A stretch of 11,290 nucleotides of DNA from Eudoraea sp. (GTDB taxonomy: Bacteria; Bacteroidota; Bacteroidia; Flavobacteriales; Flavobacteriaceae): assembly GCA_013042925.1 (NCBI GenBank), contig JABDPH010000383.1, positions 1-11,290 of the forward strand, written 5' to 3'. The notes beneath the pieces are model-generated. The model saw nothing but the letters and a program-made list of their open reading frames with translations. It made no database searches and had not been told where the DNA came from. The position numbers and the translations under genes were made by a program. Below are positions 1 to 8,633 of the stretch, in pieces. The stretch's first letter is position 1. Each line of letters opens with the position of its first letter.

Positions 1-851
1 CCCCAGATACGTTCATTCATTTCATCAAAAGGAATCATTTTATCTGCATCTGCTATCAATGTATTTCCCTTTTTATGTAAGAAAAAGGTCTTTATTTCTT
101 CAAATGAAAAACCATCTTCATTAATTACGCCACCTACACGATCAATAATTCCCACAATCCTGGCTCCCATCTGGGCCAAATAGAACGCTGCTGCTGCTCC
201 TACATTTCCAAATCCCTGTACAATAGCACGCTTACCTATTACAGTTCCACCAAAGATGTCATAATAGTGCCTTATGGCTTCTGCCACACCAAAGCCGGTT
301 ATCATATCGGCCACAGTGTATTTCATACTGATATCAGGCGAATAGTGATCGCTTTCTAAAACCTTTATAACCCCAAGTCTCAGTTGGCCTATTCTATTAA
401 TTTTATCCGCTTCTGTTGGCCTAAAATGTCCATTAAATACGCCTTCCTGAGGGTGCCAAACACCCACATCCTCTGTTATAGGAATTACCTCGTGAATTTC
501 ATCTACATTTAAATCTCCACCCGTTCCATAGTAACTTTTAAGCAGCGGTGAAACTGCAGCATACCATCTTTCTAATACACCCCTTTTTCTTGGGTCATGG
601 GGGTTAAAATTAATTCCCGACTTTGCTCCCCCAATAGGCGGGCCTGAGATAGTAAATTTTACTTCCATAGTCTTTGCAAGAGATAATACCTCGTTCATAT
701 CCAACCCCTCTCGCATTCGTGTTCCACCTCCGGCTGCTCCGCCCCTGAGAGAATTAATAACGGTCCATCCTTCAGCTTCAGTCTCCGGATCTTTCCAGTT
801 AAAAACTATCTCAGGAGGTTTATTTTCATATTTTTTTAATAGCTCTTTCAT
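1..851 (-). CDS. Glu/Leu/Phe/Val dehydrogenase family protein, partial (C-terminus beyond left edge)
   Basis: Predicted NAD(P)-dependent oxidative deaminase that interconverts an amino acid and ammonium plus its 2-oxo acid in the cytoplasm. Translating the reverse complement from the ATG at 849-851 gives 283 uninterrupted residues starting MKELLKKYENKPPEIV. The dimerisation/substrate domain carries the family signature PPIGGAKSGI at residues 71-80. The two expected active-site lysines are K65 (MEVKF) and K77 (GGAKSGI), and the expected catalytic Asp is D128 (ITEDVG). The Rossmann domain shows the dinucleotide motif GFGNVG at 213-218. The reading frame is still open at base 1, so the rest of the nucleotide-binding domain lies outside; roughly two thirds of a usual 400-450-residue enzyme is visible. 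No Shine-Dalgarno precedes the start, as is usual in Bacteroidota. It is transcribed divergently from the acyl-CoA dehydrogenase gene. Family is certain; whether the substrate is glutamate or a branched-chain amino acid cannot be told from this part. Confidence 0.92.
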   Translation of the reverse strand, partial: MKELLKKYENKPPEIVFNWKDPETEAEGWTVINSLRGGAAGGGTRMREGLDMNEVLSLAKTMEVKFTISGPPIGGAKSGINFNPHDPRKRGVLERWYAAVSPLLKSYYGTGGDLNVDEIHEVIPITEDVGVWHPQEGVFNGHFRPTEADKINRIGQLRLGVIKVLESDHYSPDISMKYTVADMITGFGVAEAIRHYYDIFGGTVIGKRAIVQGFGNVGAAAAFYLAQMGARIVGIIDRVGGVINEDGFSFEEIKTFFLHKKGNTLIADADKMIPFDEMNERIW

Positions 852-972
852 TTGTTAATCAATTAATTAAGTGACCTGAATAATAAATCTGTATTTAACT
901 AATAATAATCCAAATGAAGCTAGTGTTGTCTCATGATTAATTTGATATTCTTCGAAATAGGTAGCCCTCTGA

Positions 973-980
973 CAAATATA
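973..980 (-). promoter_or_regulatory. candidate -7 box for the amino acid dehydrogenase gene
   Basis: Read on the minus strand this is TATATTTG, an exact match to the Bacteroidota -7 consensus TAnnTTTG. The -33 element would be TTC (999-1001 on the plus strand, 18-bp spacing) instead of TTG, so it is imperfect. Transcription starting here would give a leader of about 115 nt before the ATG at 851. The assignment rests on motif match and position only. Confidence 0.4.
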
Positions 981-1040
981 AAAATATTGTGCTACTTTGA
1001 AAGTTTTTTAGCGCATACTTGGTCGCAAAAAATCAAGTCT

Positions 1041-1058
1041 CTTATTAATACAAATAAG
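1041..1058. repeat. short inverted repeat CTTATT-N6-AATAAG
   Basis: Perfect 6-bp arms at 1041-1046 and 1053-1058 flank the 6-bp spacer AATACA. It lies about 35 bp upstream of the candidate -7 box of the acyl-CoA dehydrogenase gene, a place where a regulator could bind. In AT-rich DNA arms of this length can easily arise by chance, so its role is uncertain. Confidence 0.3.
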
Positions 1059-1092
1059 CCAATGTATCACTTCATAATTTGCCACAGACTCG

Positions 1093-1100
1093 TATCTTTG
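1093..1100 (+). promoter_or_regulatory. candidate -7 box for the acyl-CoA dehydrogenase gene
   Basis: TATCTTTG matches the Bacteroidota -7 consensus TAnnTTTG exactly and ends 27 bp before the ATG at 1128, leaving a plausible leader of roughly 20 nt. The -33 position holds TTC (1071-1073, 19-bp spacing) where TTG would be ideal. This is the best promoter candidate in the divergent intergenic region for the rightward gene. Confidence 0.5.
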
Positions 1101-1127
1101 TAATGCTTTCGATCAAACTTTATTGCC

Positions 1128-2270
1128 ATGAATTTTACGCTAACAGAAGAACAAGAAATGATTAAACAGGCGGCCAGAGATTTCGCCCATACAGAATTGT
1201 TACCAGGTGTAATTGAACGTGATGAGACACAACAATTTCCTTCCGAACAAGTCAAAAAAATGGGAGAACTTGGATTCCTGGGAATGATGGTAGATCCTGA
1301 ATACGGGGGTAGTGGTTTGGATACATTATCCTATGTATTAACCATGGAAGAACTTTCAAAAATAGACGCCTCCTCGTCGGTTATTGTATCCGTGAATAAT
1401 TCATTGGTATGTTGGGGGTTAGAGACTTATGGGTCACAAGAACAAAAAGAAAAATACCTGAAAAAGTTGGCAGCAGGTGAAATTATTGGTGCTTTTTGCC
1501 TTTCAGAACCAGAAGCAGGCAGTGATGCCACTTCTCAAAAAACGACTGCAATTGATAAAGGCGATCATTATATTCTGAACGGGACAAAAAATTGGATCAC
1601 AAATGGTAATTCTGCGTCGGTATATCTGGTCATTGCTCAAACCGATATTGAAAAAGGATATAAAGGCATAAATGCTCTGATAGTTGAAAAAGATATGCCG
1701 GGATTTGAAATAGGTCCCAAAGAGAATAAATTAGGAATACGGGGAAGTGACACACATTCTTTGTTGTTTAATGATGTAAAAGTACCGAAGGAAAACAGAA
1801 TTGGAGACGATGGTTTTGGATTTAAATTCGCCATGAAAACTCTTGCGGGTGGAAGAATTGGTATTGCCGCACAAGCTTTGGGAATTGCCGCAGGTGCTTA
1901 TGAACTTGCCAAAAAATATTCGAAAGAACGCAGAGCCTTTGGTACGGAGATTGGAAACCATCAGGCCATTGCCTTTAAACTGGCAGATATGCATACCCAG
2001 ATTCAGGCAGCCAGGCTTCTGGTTTACCAGGCCGCTTCAGATAAAGATCAGGGTAATGATTATGATATTTCAGGTGCTATGGCCAAACTATATGCCTCCC
2101 AGGTTGCGATGGAAACTACTGTTGAAGCAGTGCAAATTTTCGGAGGAAATGGATTTGTTAAAGATTATCACGTTGAACGCCTGATGCGGGATGCAAAAAT
2201 CACCCAAATATATGAGGGTACATCAGAGATTCAAAAAATTGTAATATCAAGAAATTTACTAAAAAACTAG
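1128..2270 (+). CDS. acyl-CoA dehydrogenase, short-chain (butyryl-CoA) type
   Basis: FAD-dependent acyl-CoA dehydrogenase that introduces the alpha-beta double bond into an acyl-CoA thioester and normally passes electrons to an electron-transfer flavoprotein; cytoplasmic, acting in fatty-acid or branched-chain amino acid breakdown. The 380 residues are a normal full length and show the standard order: N-terminal helical domain (about 1-115), beta domain with ACAD signature 1, FCLSEPEAGSDATS, at 123-136, and C-terminal helical domain with signature 2 at about 336-355 (QIFGGNGF, then the VERLMRDAK region). The catalytic base is placed at E363 in IYEGTSEIQ, the position used by short-chain, butyryl-type enzymes and not by isovaleryl- or long-chain enzymes. 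The start is preceded by no Shine-Dalgarno but by a well-placed -7 box. It appears monocistronic, with a 326-bp gap behind it. Exact chain-length specificity is not decided by the sequence. Confidence 0.94.
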   Translation: MNFTLTEEQEMIKQAARDFAHTELLPGVIERDETQQFPSEQVKKMGELGFLGMMVDPEYGGSGLDTLSYVLTMEELSKIDASSSVIVSVNNSLVCWGLETYGSQEQKEKYLKKLAAGEIIGAFCLSEPEAGSDATSQKTTAIDKGDHYILNGTKNWITNGNSASVYLVIAQTDIEKGYKGINALIVEKDMPGFEIGPKENKLGIRGSDTHSLLFNDVKVPKENRIGDDGFGFKFAMKTLAGGRIGIAAQALGIAAGAYELAKKYSKERRAFGTEIGNHQAIAFKLADMHTQIQAARLLVYQAASDKDQGNDYDISGAMAKLYASQVAMETTVEAVQIFGGNGFVKDYHVERLMRDAKITQIYEGTSEIQKIVISRNLLKN

Positions 2271-2282
2271 CATTTCATATTT

Positions 2283-2314
2283 CCTAAATAAGCATATGCC
2301 TATAAATATTTAGG
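2283..2314 (+). terminator. possible weak terminator hairpin after the acyl-CoA dehydrogenase gene
   Basis: CCTAAATA (2283-2290) and TATTTAGG (2307-2314) are perfect 8-bp arms starting 12 bp after the stop codon. The 16-nt loop contains the small palindrome GCATATGC (2292-2299). The stem is AT-rich and is followed by GGGTAG before TTTT at 2321-2324, so it lacks the immediate U-tract of a classic intrinsic terminator. Position suggests 3' end formation; the structure alone is weak. Confidence 0.4.
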
Positions 2315-2364
2315 GGGTAGTTTTAAAATATTCGCATTTTTAATCAATATTATTCCTAAAGTTT

Positions 2365-2397
2365 GGGTTAAAATTCAAATATGTACTACTTTAACCC
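2365..2397. repeat. inverted repeat GGGTTAAA-N17-TTTAACCC
   Basis: Perfect 8-bp arms at 2365-2372 and 2390-2397 with a 17-nt spacer. It is further enclosed by a possible 7-bp pairing of GGGGGTA (2313-2319) with TACCCCC (2402-2408). No U-tract follows, so it does not look like a terminator. It could be a structured RNA segment or a protein-binding site; function unknown. Confidence 0.4.
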
Positions 2398-2493
2398 GTC
2401 TTACCCCCCGAGCTTATCTTTAGCAACTAAACTTCACTTCTAATTTATTATAATCTCAATTTAAGGGGTGTAAAATTTCCATATTGAATATAT

Positions 2494-2519
2494 TTTAACG
2501 TTTTATTGTAAACGTTAAA
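2494..2519. promoter_or_regulatory. perfect inverted repeat upstream of gltB, candidate operator
   Basis: TTTAACGTTT (2494-2503) and AAACGTTAAA (2510-2519) are perfect 10-bp arms around the spacer TATTGT. Each arm contains the palindromic core AACGTT, so the site also reads as two direct copies 14 bp apart centre to centre. It ends 50 bp before the candidate gltB -7 box at 2570, a location typical of an activator site, though binding by a repressor is equally possible. As a hairpin it would be AT-rich and lacks a U-tract, so DNA binding seems likelier than termination. The regulator is unknown. Confidence 0.5.
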
Positions 2520-2569
2520 TATTTTGAACACTATCTTCTTAAATGATGTTTATATTTCATTTAAAATGA

Positions 2570-2577
2570 TATTTTTG
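2570..2577 (+). promoter_or_regulatory. candidate -7 box for the gltBD operon
   Basis: TATTTTTG fits the Bacteroidota consensus TAnnTTTG and ends 19 bp before the gltB start, predicting a leader of only about 14 nt. The -33 element is weak: TTT at 2549-2551 with an 18-bp spacer instead of TTG. A weak -33 would fit a promoter that depends on an activator, for example one bound at 2494-2519, but that is inference. Confidence 0.45.
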
Positions 2578-2596
2578 AGCAAATACCGCAATAAGG

Positions 2597-5500
2597 ATGA
2601 TGAAAAGACAAGGCTTGTATCTACCTGAATTTGAACATGATAACTGTGGTGCTGGATTTATTTGCAGCCTGAAAGGAAAAAAGTCAAATAGTATAATTCA
2701 CAAAGCACTCGAAATTCTCGATAAATTAGAGCACAGAGGCGCTGTAAGTTCTGATGGAAAGACCGGAGATGGTGCCGGTATTCTTATTGATATTCCACAT
2801 AAGTTCTTCGTGGATGAATGTGATTTCACAATTCCCAAAGCAGGGGATTATGCTGTGGGTAATGTATTCTTCCCAAAAAAAGAAAACCAGCGAGACTATT
2901 GTATCTCCGTGTTTGAAGAAAACATAAAAAAGCAGGGATTACATCTACTTGGGTGGCGAAATGTTCCTGTTAATAAGGGCATTCCAGGCCGAATTGCAGC
3001 CGAAACAGAGCCATTTGTTAAGCAAGTATTTATCGGTAAAGAAAGTAAGGGACAAAAGGATTTTGATTTTAACCTAAAACTCTATATCGCCAGAAAAGTA
3101 ACGGAACACACGCTAATTAACTCAAAACTATCTGAAAGTAAATTTTTCTATGTCCCCAGTCTTTCTACCAAAATCATCATTTTCAAGGGTCTATTAATGC
3201 CTAATGATATTAAGCTTTATTATAAAGACTTAATGGACGCAAGGGTAGTTACAAGGTTAGCATTGGTTCATCAACGTTTTTCCACCAATACTTTTCCTAC
3301 CTGGGATCTTGCCCAACCCTTCAGATATATGTGCCATAATGGAGAAATCAATACCTTAAGAGGCAACGTTATGCGCATGCGTTCCAGAGAGGCTTTATTA
3401 CAAAGTGATCTGTTTGGAGAAGAATTAAAAAATATTCTTCCAATAATTTTACCCGGAAAATCCGACTCTGCATCTATGGATATGGTCGTTGAATTGTTGC
3501 TAATGACAGGACGTTCTCTTCCGGAAGTTATGATGATGCTTGTTCCCGAAGCCTGGGAAAAGAATGAAGAAATGTCGGAGGCAAAGCGAGCTTTTTACGA
3601 ACACAATTCGTGTGTTATGGAACCCTGGGATGGCCCTGCTTCTATACCATTTACAGATGGTAGTTACATAGGCGCTGTTTTGGACAGAAATGGTCTTAGA
3701 CCATCCAGGTACTCCGTGACCAAAGACGGTTATGTTATTATGTCGTCTGAAACGGGTGTAGTGGAATTATTGCCCGAGAATATTGAATATCACGGCCGAC
3801 TTGAACCGGGAAAGATGTTTCTCGTAGATATGGAAGCCGGAAGAATAGTCAATGATGAAGAGATTAAAGAAAAAATAGCAAAGAAATATCCTTACAAAAA
3901 ATGGCTGGATAACAATTTGGTTCATTTAAAAAATATCCCTTATAATGATTGTCCCCTATTTCTTAATGAAGCATCACTGGAAAAAAGAAAAGCTGTATTT
4001 GGGTATACCCTCGAGGACATCAATACAATTATTCTTCCAATGGGGCAACATGCAAAAGAACCCATAGGATCAATGGGATCGGATACCCCTATCGCGGTAT
4101 TATCTGATCGCCCTCAGCTTTTGTATAATTATTTTAAACAGCTTTTTGCGCAGGTAACTAATCCACCATTGGACGGAATTCGCGAAGAATTAATAACAGA
4201 TATATCGCTTACCCTGGGTACTGATCGCAATATTTTTAACATAACTGAATTGAGTTGTCGGAAGTTAAAAATCCAAAATCCGGTTATTTCCAAAGAAGAT
4301 CTTGACAAGATTAAGAATTACGATGCAAGCCCTGATTACAAAGTTGTTTCAATTCCAATTCTCTATAACATTGCCAGAGGACATAATGGATTGGAGGAAG
4401 CTCTTGAAAACAATTTAAGAGAAGCGGAAAAAGCCATAGACCAGGGAGCAAACATTATTATTTTATCGGATAGAAACTCCAATAAAGATGAAGCACCCAT
4501 TCCTGCACTACTTGCCTGTTCTCATATAAATAGTGGTCTTCAAAGATTGGGGAAACGTTCTAAATTAAGTATTATAATAGAATCCGCAGAGCCAAGAGAA
4601 GTCCATCATTTTGCCCTATTGTTCGGGTTTGGCGCAAGTGCAATTAATCCCTATTTGGTGAATGAGATCATTGCGGAACAAATTGAAGAACATGATATTA
4701 CAGAATACACATTTGATGAGGCCATTAAAAATTACAATAAGGCCATTGGAAAGGGTATTTTAAAAGTCATGAATAAAATTGGTATCTCTACGCTAAATTC
4801 GTACCGGGGTTCTCAACTCTTCGAATGTATTGGGATTAACACTAAGGTTGTGGATAAGTATTTTCCAAATACACCAACCCGAATTCAGGGCATTGGATTG
4901 TATGAAATAGAAAAAGAGGTATCCAAAAGGCATAAAAAGGCCTATCAGGATCAGCATGTAGCTGCTAACCTGGATCTTGAAATTGGGGGTGAATACCGTT
5001 GGAGGCGCGATGGGGAAAAACACATGTTCAATCCATTATCAATTGCAAAACTTCAGAAGTCCGTCAGAAATAACGAGCCGGAGACCTATAAAGAATTTGC
5101 CGCAATGGTAAATGAACAATCCAAGAATTTGCTGACCATTCGCGGATTATTTGAATTTTCAAATTACGACCCTATCCCTATTGAGGAAGTAGAACCCTGG
5201 ACCGAAATAGTTAAAAGATTTAAGACCGGTGCCATGTCCTATGGTTCCATTAGTAAGGAGGCACATGAAACTCTGGCTATTGCCATGAACAGGATTGGTG
5301 GCAAAAGCAATTCCGGGGAAGGAGGGGAAGATGCAGAAAGATTCTATAAAAACCAGACCGGTGACTGGCGAAACAGTGCTATTAAACAGGTTGCCTCAGG
5401 AAGGTTTGGAGTTACATCAAACTATCTTACCAACGCACAGGAAATTCAGATAAAAATGGCACAGGGAGCCAAGCCTGGGGAAGGTGGTCAACTTCCGGGT

Positions 5501-7102
5501 CCTAAGGTAAATCCGGCCATTGCCAAAACACGAAATTCTACACCTTATGTAGGTCTTATATCGCCTCCACCGCATCATGACATCTATTCTATTGAAGATT
5601 TATCTCAATTAATTTATGATCTTAAATCTGCAAATCGCAAGGCAAGGATTAATGTGAAGCTTGTCTCTGAAGTAGGAGTGGGAACAGTTGCTGCAGGGGT
5701 GTCTAAAGCGAAGGCCGATGTAATACTTATTTCCGGATTTGATGGTGGCACGGGGGCATCCCCATTGACCTCCCTTAAACATGCCGGCCTGCCATGGGAG
5801 TTAGGAATTGCTGAAGCTCAGCAAACTCTTGTAATGAATGACCTGAGAAACAGAATAGTTCTGGAATGCGATGGTCAATTAAAAACCGGAAGGGATGTCG
5901 CAATTGCCTGTCTTTTAGGAGCAGAGGAATTTGGTTTTGCTACCGCGCCATTGGTGGCTTCCGGATGTATAATGATGCGTGTTTGCCATCTAAACACATG
6001 TCCTGTGGGTATTGCAACGCAAAACCCGGAGTTAAGAAAAAAGTTTAAAGGTAAGCCCGAACATGTTGTGAACTACATGTATTTTGTAGCTGAAGAATTA
6101 AGGGAAATAATGGCTCAGTTAGGCTTTCGTACGGTTAACGAAATGGTTGGCCAGGTACAAAAATTAGATAGAAAAGCGGCAATTGATCATTATAAGGCAG
6201 CAGGAATAAACCTGTCACCTATTCTTCATCAGATTGATGTTCCCAAGAATACAAAAATGTACAATACCCAGAAACAAAATCATCATATTGATGATAGTAT
6301 AGAATTCGAGATCATAGAAAAGGCCCACCCTGCGCTGTTTAGAAAAGAAAAAATATCTTTAGATTTTCCTATTCACAATACAGACAGGGCAGTAGGTGCC
6401 ATTATCAGCAATGAAATATCTAAGATATATGGTGCTGAAGGACTTCCTGAAAATACCTTGAAGCTTAATTTTACCGGTTCTGCAGGGCAAAGTTTCGGTG
6501 CTTTTGCTACCAAAGGTCTTACTATGGTGGTCAATGGAAATACAAATGACTATTTGGGTAAAGGATTATCAGGTGCCAAGCTAGTTATAAAAGTCCCGGA
6601 TAAATCTACTTTACAACCCGAAAATAATATTATAACAGGTAATGTAACGCTATACGGTGCCACTTCTGGGGAAGCTTATATTAATGGTAAAGCCGGTGAA
6701 CGATTTTGTGTTCGGAATTCAGGAGCGCAAGCTGTGGTAGAAGGAATCGGAGATCATGGATGTGAATACATGACCGGAGGAGTAGCCGTTATCCTCGGCG
6801 AAGTTGGAAGGAACTTTGGCGCGGGAATGAGTGGAGGCATTGCGTACATTTTTGATGAAAAAAAGACTTTTGAGAAAAAGTGTAATAAGGAAGCTTTAAA
6901 CCTATTGGCAGTTGAAGAAGACAAAGACATAGCCCAACTTAAGGAATTAATTGAAAATCACTACAATGCTACTTTAAGTCCGCTTGCTCAAAGAATACTG
7001 GAGAATTGGGAAAATTGCCTGCCAAAATTTATTAAAATATTCCCGGAAGAATACAAGCAGGCATTAATTCGTCTGGAAAGGGAAAAATTACAAATAACAT
7101 AA
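2597..7102 (+). CDS. gltB: glutamate synthase, large (alpha) subunit
   Basis: Large subunit of bacterial GOGAT, which hydrolyses glutamine, channels the ammonia and reductively aminates 2-oxoglutarate on FMN to yield glutamate. At 1501 residues it has the usual length. Domains in order: class II glutamine amidotransferase (about 17-420) with the N-terminal nucleophile C17 in DNCGAGF, HNGEIN at 247-252 and GLRPSRY near 366-372; central domain (about 455-740, [12 protein letters not shown] near 492); FMN/synthase domain (about 800-1200) with GAMSYGSIS at 878-886 and SGFDGGTGA at 1046-1054; [3Fe-4S] ligands C1124-x5-C1130-x4-C1135; and the GXGXG beta-helix domain (about 1255-1440). C17 must be exposed by removal of a 16-residue propeptide, shorter than the 42 residues known for E. 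coli GltB. ATG codons at 2597 and 2600 are both usable; the AGG touching the first is too close to act as a Shine-Dalgarno. gltD follows after 7 bp, indicating the pyridine-nucleotide-dependent, not the ferredoxin, enzyme. Confidence 0.97.
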   Translation: MMKRQGLYLPEFEHDNCGAGFICSLKGKKSNSIIHKALEILDKLEHRGAVSSDGKTGDGAGILIDIPHKFFVDECDFTIPKAGDYAVGNVFFPKKENQRDYCISVFEENIKKQGLHLLGWRNVPVNKGIPGRIAAETEPFVKQVFIGKESKGQKDFDFNLKLYIARKVTEHTLINSKLSESKFFYVPSLSTKIIIFKGLLMPNDIKLYYKDLMDARVVTRLALVHQRFSTNTFPTWDLAQPFRYMCHNGEINTLRGNVMRMRSREALLQSDLFGEELKNILPIILPGKSDSASMDMVVELLLMTGRSLPEVMMMLVPEAWEKNEEMSEAKRAFYEHNSCVMEPWDGPASIPFTDGSYIGAVLDRNGLRPSRYSVTKDGYVIMSSETGVVELLPENIEYHGRLEPGKMFLVDMEAGRIVNDEEIKEKIAKKYPYKKWLDNNLVHLKNIPYNDCPLFLNEASLEKRKAVFGYTLEDINTIILPMGQHAKEPIGSMGSDTPIAVLSDRPQLLYNYFKQLFAQVTNPPLDGIREELITDISLTLGTDRNIFNITELSCRKLKIQNPVISKEDLDKIKNYDASPDYKVVSIPILYNIARGHNGLEEALENNLREAEKAIDQGANIIILSDRNSNKDEAPIPALLACSHINSGLQRLGKRSKLSIIIESAEPREVHHFALLFGFGASAINPYLVNEIIAEQIEEHDITEYTFDEAIKNYNKAIGKGILKVMNKIGISTLNSYRGSQLFECIGINTKVVDKYFPNTPTRIQGIGLYEIEKEVSKRHKKAYQDQHVAANLDLEIGGEYRWRRDGEKHMFNPLSIAKLQKSVRNNEPETYKEFAAMVNEQSKNLLTIRGLFEFSNYDPIPIEEVEPWTEIVKRFKTGAMSYGSISKEAHETLAIAMNRIGGKSNSGEGGEDAERFYKNQTGDWRNSAIKQVASGRFGVTSNYLTNAQEIQIKMAQGAKPGEGGQLPGPKVNPAIAKTRNSTPYVGLISPPPHHDIYSIEDLSQLIYDLKSANRKARINVKLVSEVGVGTVAAGVSKAKADVILISGFDGGTGASPLTSLKHAGLPWELGIAEAQQTLVMNDLRNRIVLECDGQLKTGRDVAIACLLGAEEFGFATAPLVASGCIMMRVCHLNTCPVGIATQNPELRKKFKGKPEHVVNYMYFVAEELREIMAQLGFRTVNEMVGQVQKLDRKAAIDHYKAAGINLSPILHQIDVPKNTKMYNTQKQNHHIDDSIEFEIIEKAHPALFRKEKISLDFPIHNTDRAVGAIISNEISKIYGAEGLPENTLKLNFTGSAGQSFGAFATKGLTMVVNGNTNDYLGKGLSGAKLVIKVPDKSTLQPENNIITGNVTLYGATSGEAYINGKAGERFCVRNSGAQAVVEGIGDHGCEYMTGGVAVILGEVGRNFGAGMSGGIAYIFDEKKTFEKKCNKEALNLLAVEEDKDIAQLKELIENHYNATLSPLAQRILENWENCLPKFIKIFPEEYKQALIRLEREKLQIT

Positions 7103-7109
7103 TCGATAG

Positions 7110-8576
7110 ATGGGAAAGATAACAGGATTTTTGGAATTCGATAGAAAAGTGGAACAATACGCTCCGGTAGATGAGCGTATTCAAAATTATAAAGAGTTCA
7201 CCATTCCCATGAAGGAAAAAGAACTCAAAAATCAGGGTGCCAGATGTATGGATTGTGGAATTCCGTTTTGTCATAGCGGATGTCCTCTGGGCAACTTAAT
7301 TCCTGATTTTAATGATGCCGTATATCGCGGTAAGTGGGAAAAGGCAGCAGAAATTTTACATGCAACTAATAATTTTCCTGAGTTCACGGGGAGACTATGC
7401 CCGGCTCCATGTGAGGAAGCCTGCGTTCTTGGGATCAATGAAGATCCGGTGTCTATTGAGAATATTGAAAAACATATTGTAGAGACCGCATTCCAGAAAG
7501 GATGGGTTAAAGCAATTCCACCAGAAATAAGAACCAGTAAAACAGTCGCTGTAGTAGGATCGGGACCTGCCGGTTTAGCTGTGGCCCAGCAACTCAACCG
7601 GGCCGGCCATTCCGTTACGGTTTTTGAACGTGATGAAAAACCCGGAGGTCTTCTTAGATATGGGATTCCCGACTTTAAAATGGAGAAAGATGTTATAGAC
7701 AGGAGACTTCAAATTTTGGAAGAGGAAGGGATTGAATTTAAATGTGGAGTTCATATTGGAATTGACATAAAGGCTGAAGTATTGCAGAAAGATTATGATA
7801 CTGTGGCATTATGTGGAGGCGCTACCGTACGGAGAAAATTGCCCATTAAAGGGGCAGATTTAAAAGGTGTTGTTCAGGCTATGGATTTTTTAGGTCAAAA
7901 TAACCGCAGAGTTGATGGATTGAAGTACGCCGGAGAAGAAATAAAAGCGACAAATAAAAATGTTATTGTCATTGGCGGTGGGGATACCGGCTCGGATTGT
8001 ATAGGAACTTCTTTTAGACAAGGGGCAAAATCTGTGGTAAACTTTGAAATTATGCCCAAGGCTACCCCTGACAGACCGGAGGATCAGCCATGGCCTTTCT
8101 GGCCAATGCGATTAAGAACAAGTTCTTCGCACAAAGAAGGTGCTGAAAGAGTTTTTAGCATTTCTACAAAAGAATTCAAAGAAGATAAGCAAGGGAACCT
8201 GAAGAGTCTGACTACCGTTGAAGTGGTCTGGGAAAAAGTACCTGGTCAGCGCCCCGTTTTAAAGGAGGTCCCGGGGACTGAGAAGGAATGGCCCTGTGAA
8301 CTGGCCCTGTTGGCTATGGGTTTTACCGGTTCTGAAATGACTATAGCCGAACAGCTAGGGCTGGAGGCCGATCCAAGAACCAATATTAAAGCATCCGCAA
8401 AAGACTACAAGACAAATGTTCCCGGAGTATTTGTTGCTGGCGATCAGCGAAGAGGACAATCCTTAATTGTATGGGCTATCTCGGAGGGGAGACAAGCTGC
8501 CTACCACATAGATACCTATCTTATGGGTAAATCCTATTTACCCCTTAAGGGAGAGGGTGACCTGCCGAGAATATAA
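7110..8576 (+). CDS. gltD: glutamate synthase, small (beta) subunit
   Basis: Electron-input subunit of GOGAT: oxidises NAD(P)H on FAD and passes electrons through iron-sulfur clusters to the FMN of GltB. The 488 residues are typical. The N-terminal part contains two groups of cysteines, C46-x2-C49-x4-C54-x3-C58 and C97-x3-C101-x3-C105, the pattern that binds low-potential [4Fe-4S] clusters in this family. The FAD Rossmann motif is VGSGPAG at 149-155, followed by EKPGGLLRYGIP (176-187). The pyridine-nucleotide motif is GGGDTG at 289-294. The second FAD contact, FVAGDQRRGQS, is at 441-451. All expected motifs are intact. It is 7 bp behind gltB with no promoter or Shine-Dalgarno between them, so the two are almost certainly co-transcribed. 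GltD-like proteins also serve other oxidoreductases, but adjacency to gltB settles the assignment. NADH versus NADPH preference is not resolved. Confidence 0.97.
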   Translation: MGKITGFLEFDRKVEQYAPVDERIQNYKEFTIPMKEKELKNQGARCMDCGIPFCHSGCPLGNLIPDFNDAVYRGKWEKAAEILHATNNFPEFTGRLCPAPCEEACVLGINEDPVSIENIEKHIVETAFQKGWVKAIPPEIRTSKTVAVVGSGPAGLAVAQQLNRAGHSVTVFERDEKPGGLLRYGIPDFKMEKDVIDRRLQILEEEGIEFKCGVHIGIDIKAEVLQKDYDTVALCGGATVRRKLPIKGADLKGVVQAMDFLGQNNRRVDGLKYAGEEIKATNKNVIVIGGGDTGSDCIGTSFRQGAKSVVNFEIMPKATPDRPEDQPWPFWPMRLRTSSSHKEGAERVFSISTKEFKEDKQGNLKSLTTVEVVWEKVPGQRPVLKEVPGTEKEWPCELALLAMGFTGSEMTIAEQLGLEADPRTNIKASAKDYKTNVPGVFVAGDQRRGQSLIVWAISEGRQAAYHIDTYLMGKSYLPLKGEGDLPRI

Positions 8577-8633
8577 TAGAATTCTGTATTCAGGAGATAT
8601 AACCATACTTAGAATTGCAGGTCTATTTTTAAT

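Larger units (their letters stand above)
2271..2596. other. 326-bp non-coding gap between the acyl-CoA dehydrogenase gene and gltB
   Basis: No open reading frame with coding character is apparent on either strand. The stretch is strongly AT-rich with isolated G or C runs (2313-2317, 2404-2409, 2465-2468). It holds a possible terminator hairpin near its left end, a GGGTTAAA/TTTAACCC inverted repeat at 2365-2397, a perfect 10-bp-arm inverted repeat at 2494-2519 and a candidate promoter at 2570-2577. It probably serves as the 3' end of the upstream gene and the control region of gltBD. Confidence 0.6.

Noticed and set aside
1843..2184. A 113-codon plus-strand frame overlapping the acyl-CoA dehydrogenase gene
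   Set aside because: It is the same strand in a different frame within a complete, conserved gene; the product is rich in residues typical of frame-shifted coding DNA and has no recognisable domain.
2520..2526. TATTTTG as an alternative -7 box for gltB
   Set aside because: The spacing inside the box is one base short of TAnnTTTG and no -33 element is seen; the match at 2570-2577 is better.
2591..2602. AAGG before the gltB start as a Shine-Dalgarno sequence
   Set aside because: It directly abuts the ATG at 2597 with no spacer (and is only 3 nt from the ATG at 2600). Shine-Dalgarno sites are also generally rare in this phylum.
7271..7597. A 108-codon open frame on the minus strand inside gltD
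   Set aside because: It lies wholly within an intact gltD coding region whose motifs are all conserved, and the translated protein resembles no family; it is an antisense shadow. The same holds for minus-strand frames at 1637-1994, 4793-5023 and 7032-7274 and plus-strand frames at 9210-9422 and 10876-11064.
8577..8633. Terminator in the convergent gap between gltD and the protease gene
   Set aside because: Only very short symmetry (CTG-TATT-CAG at 8584-8593) and a TTTTT tract at 8625-8629 are present; no stem strong enough to call.
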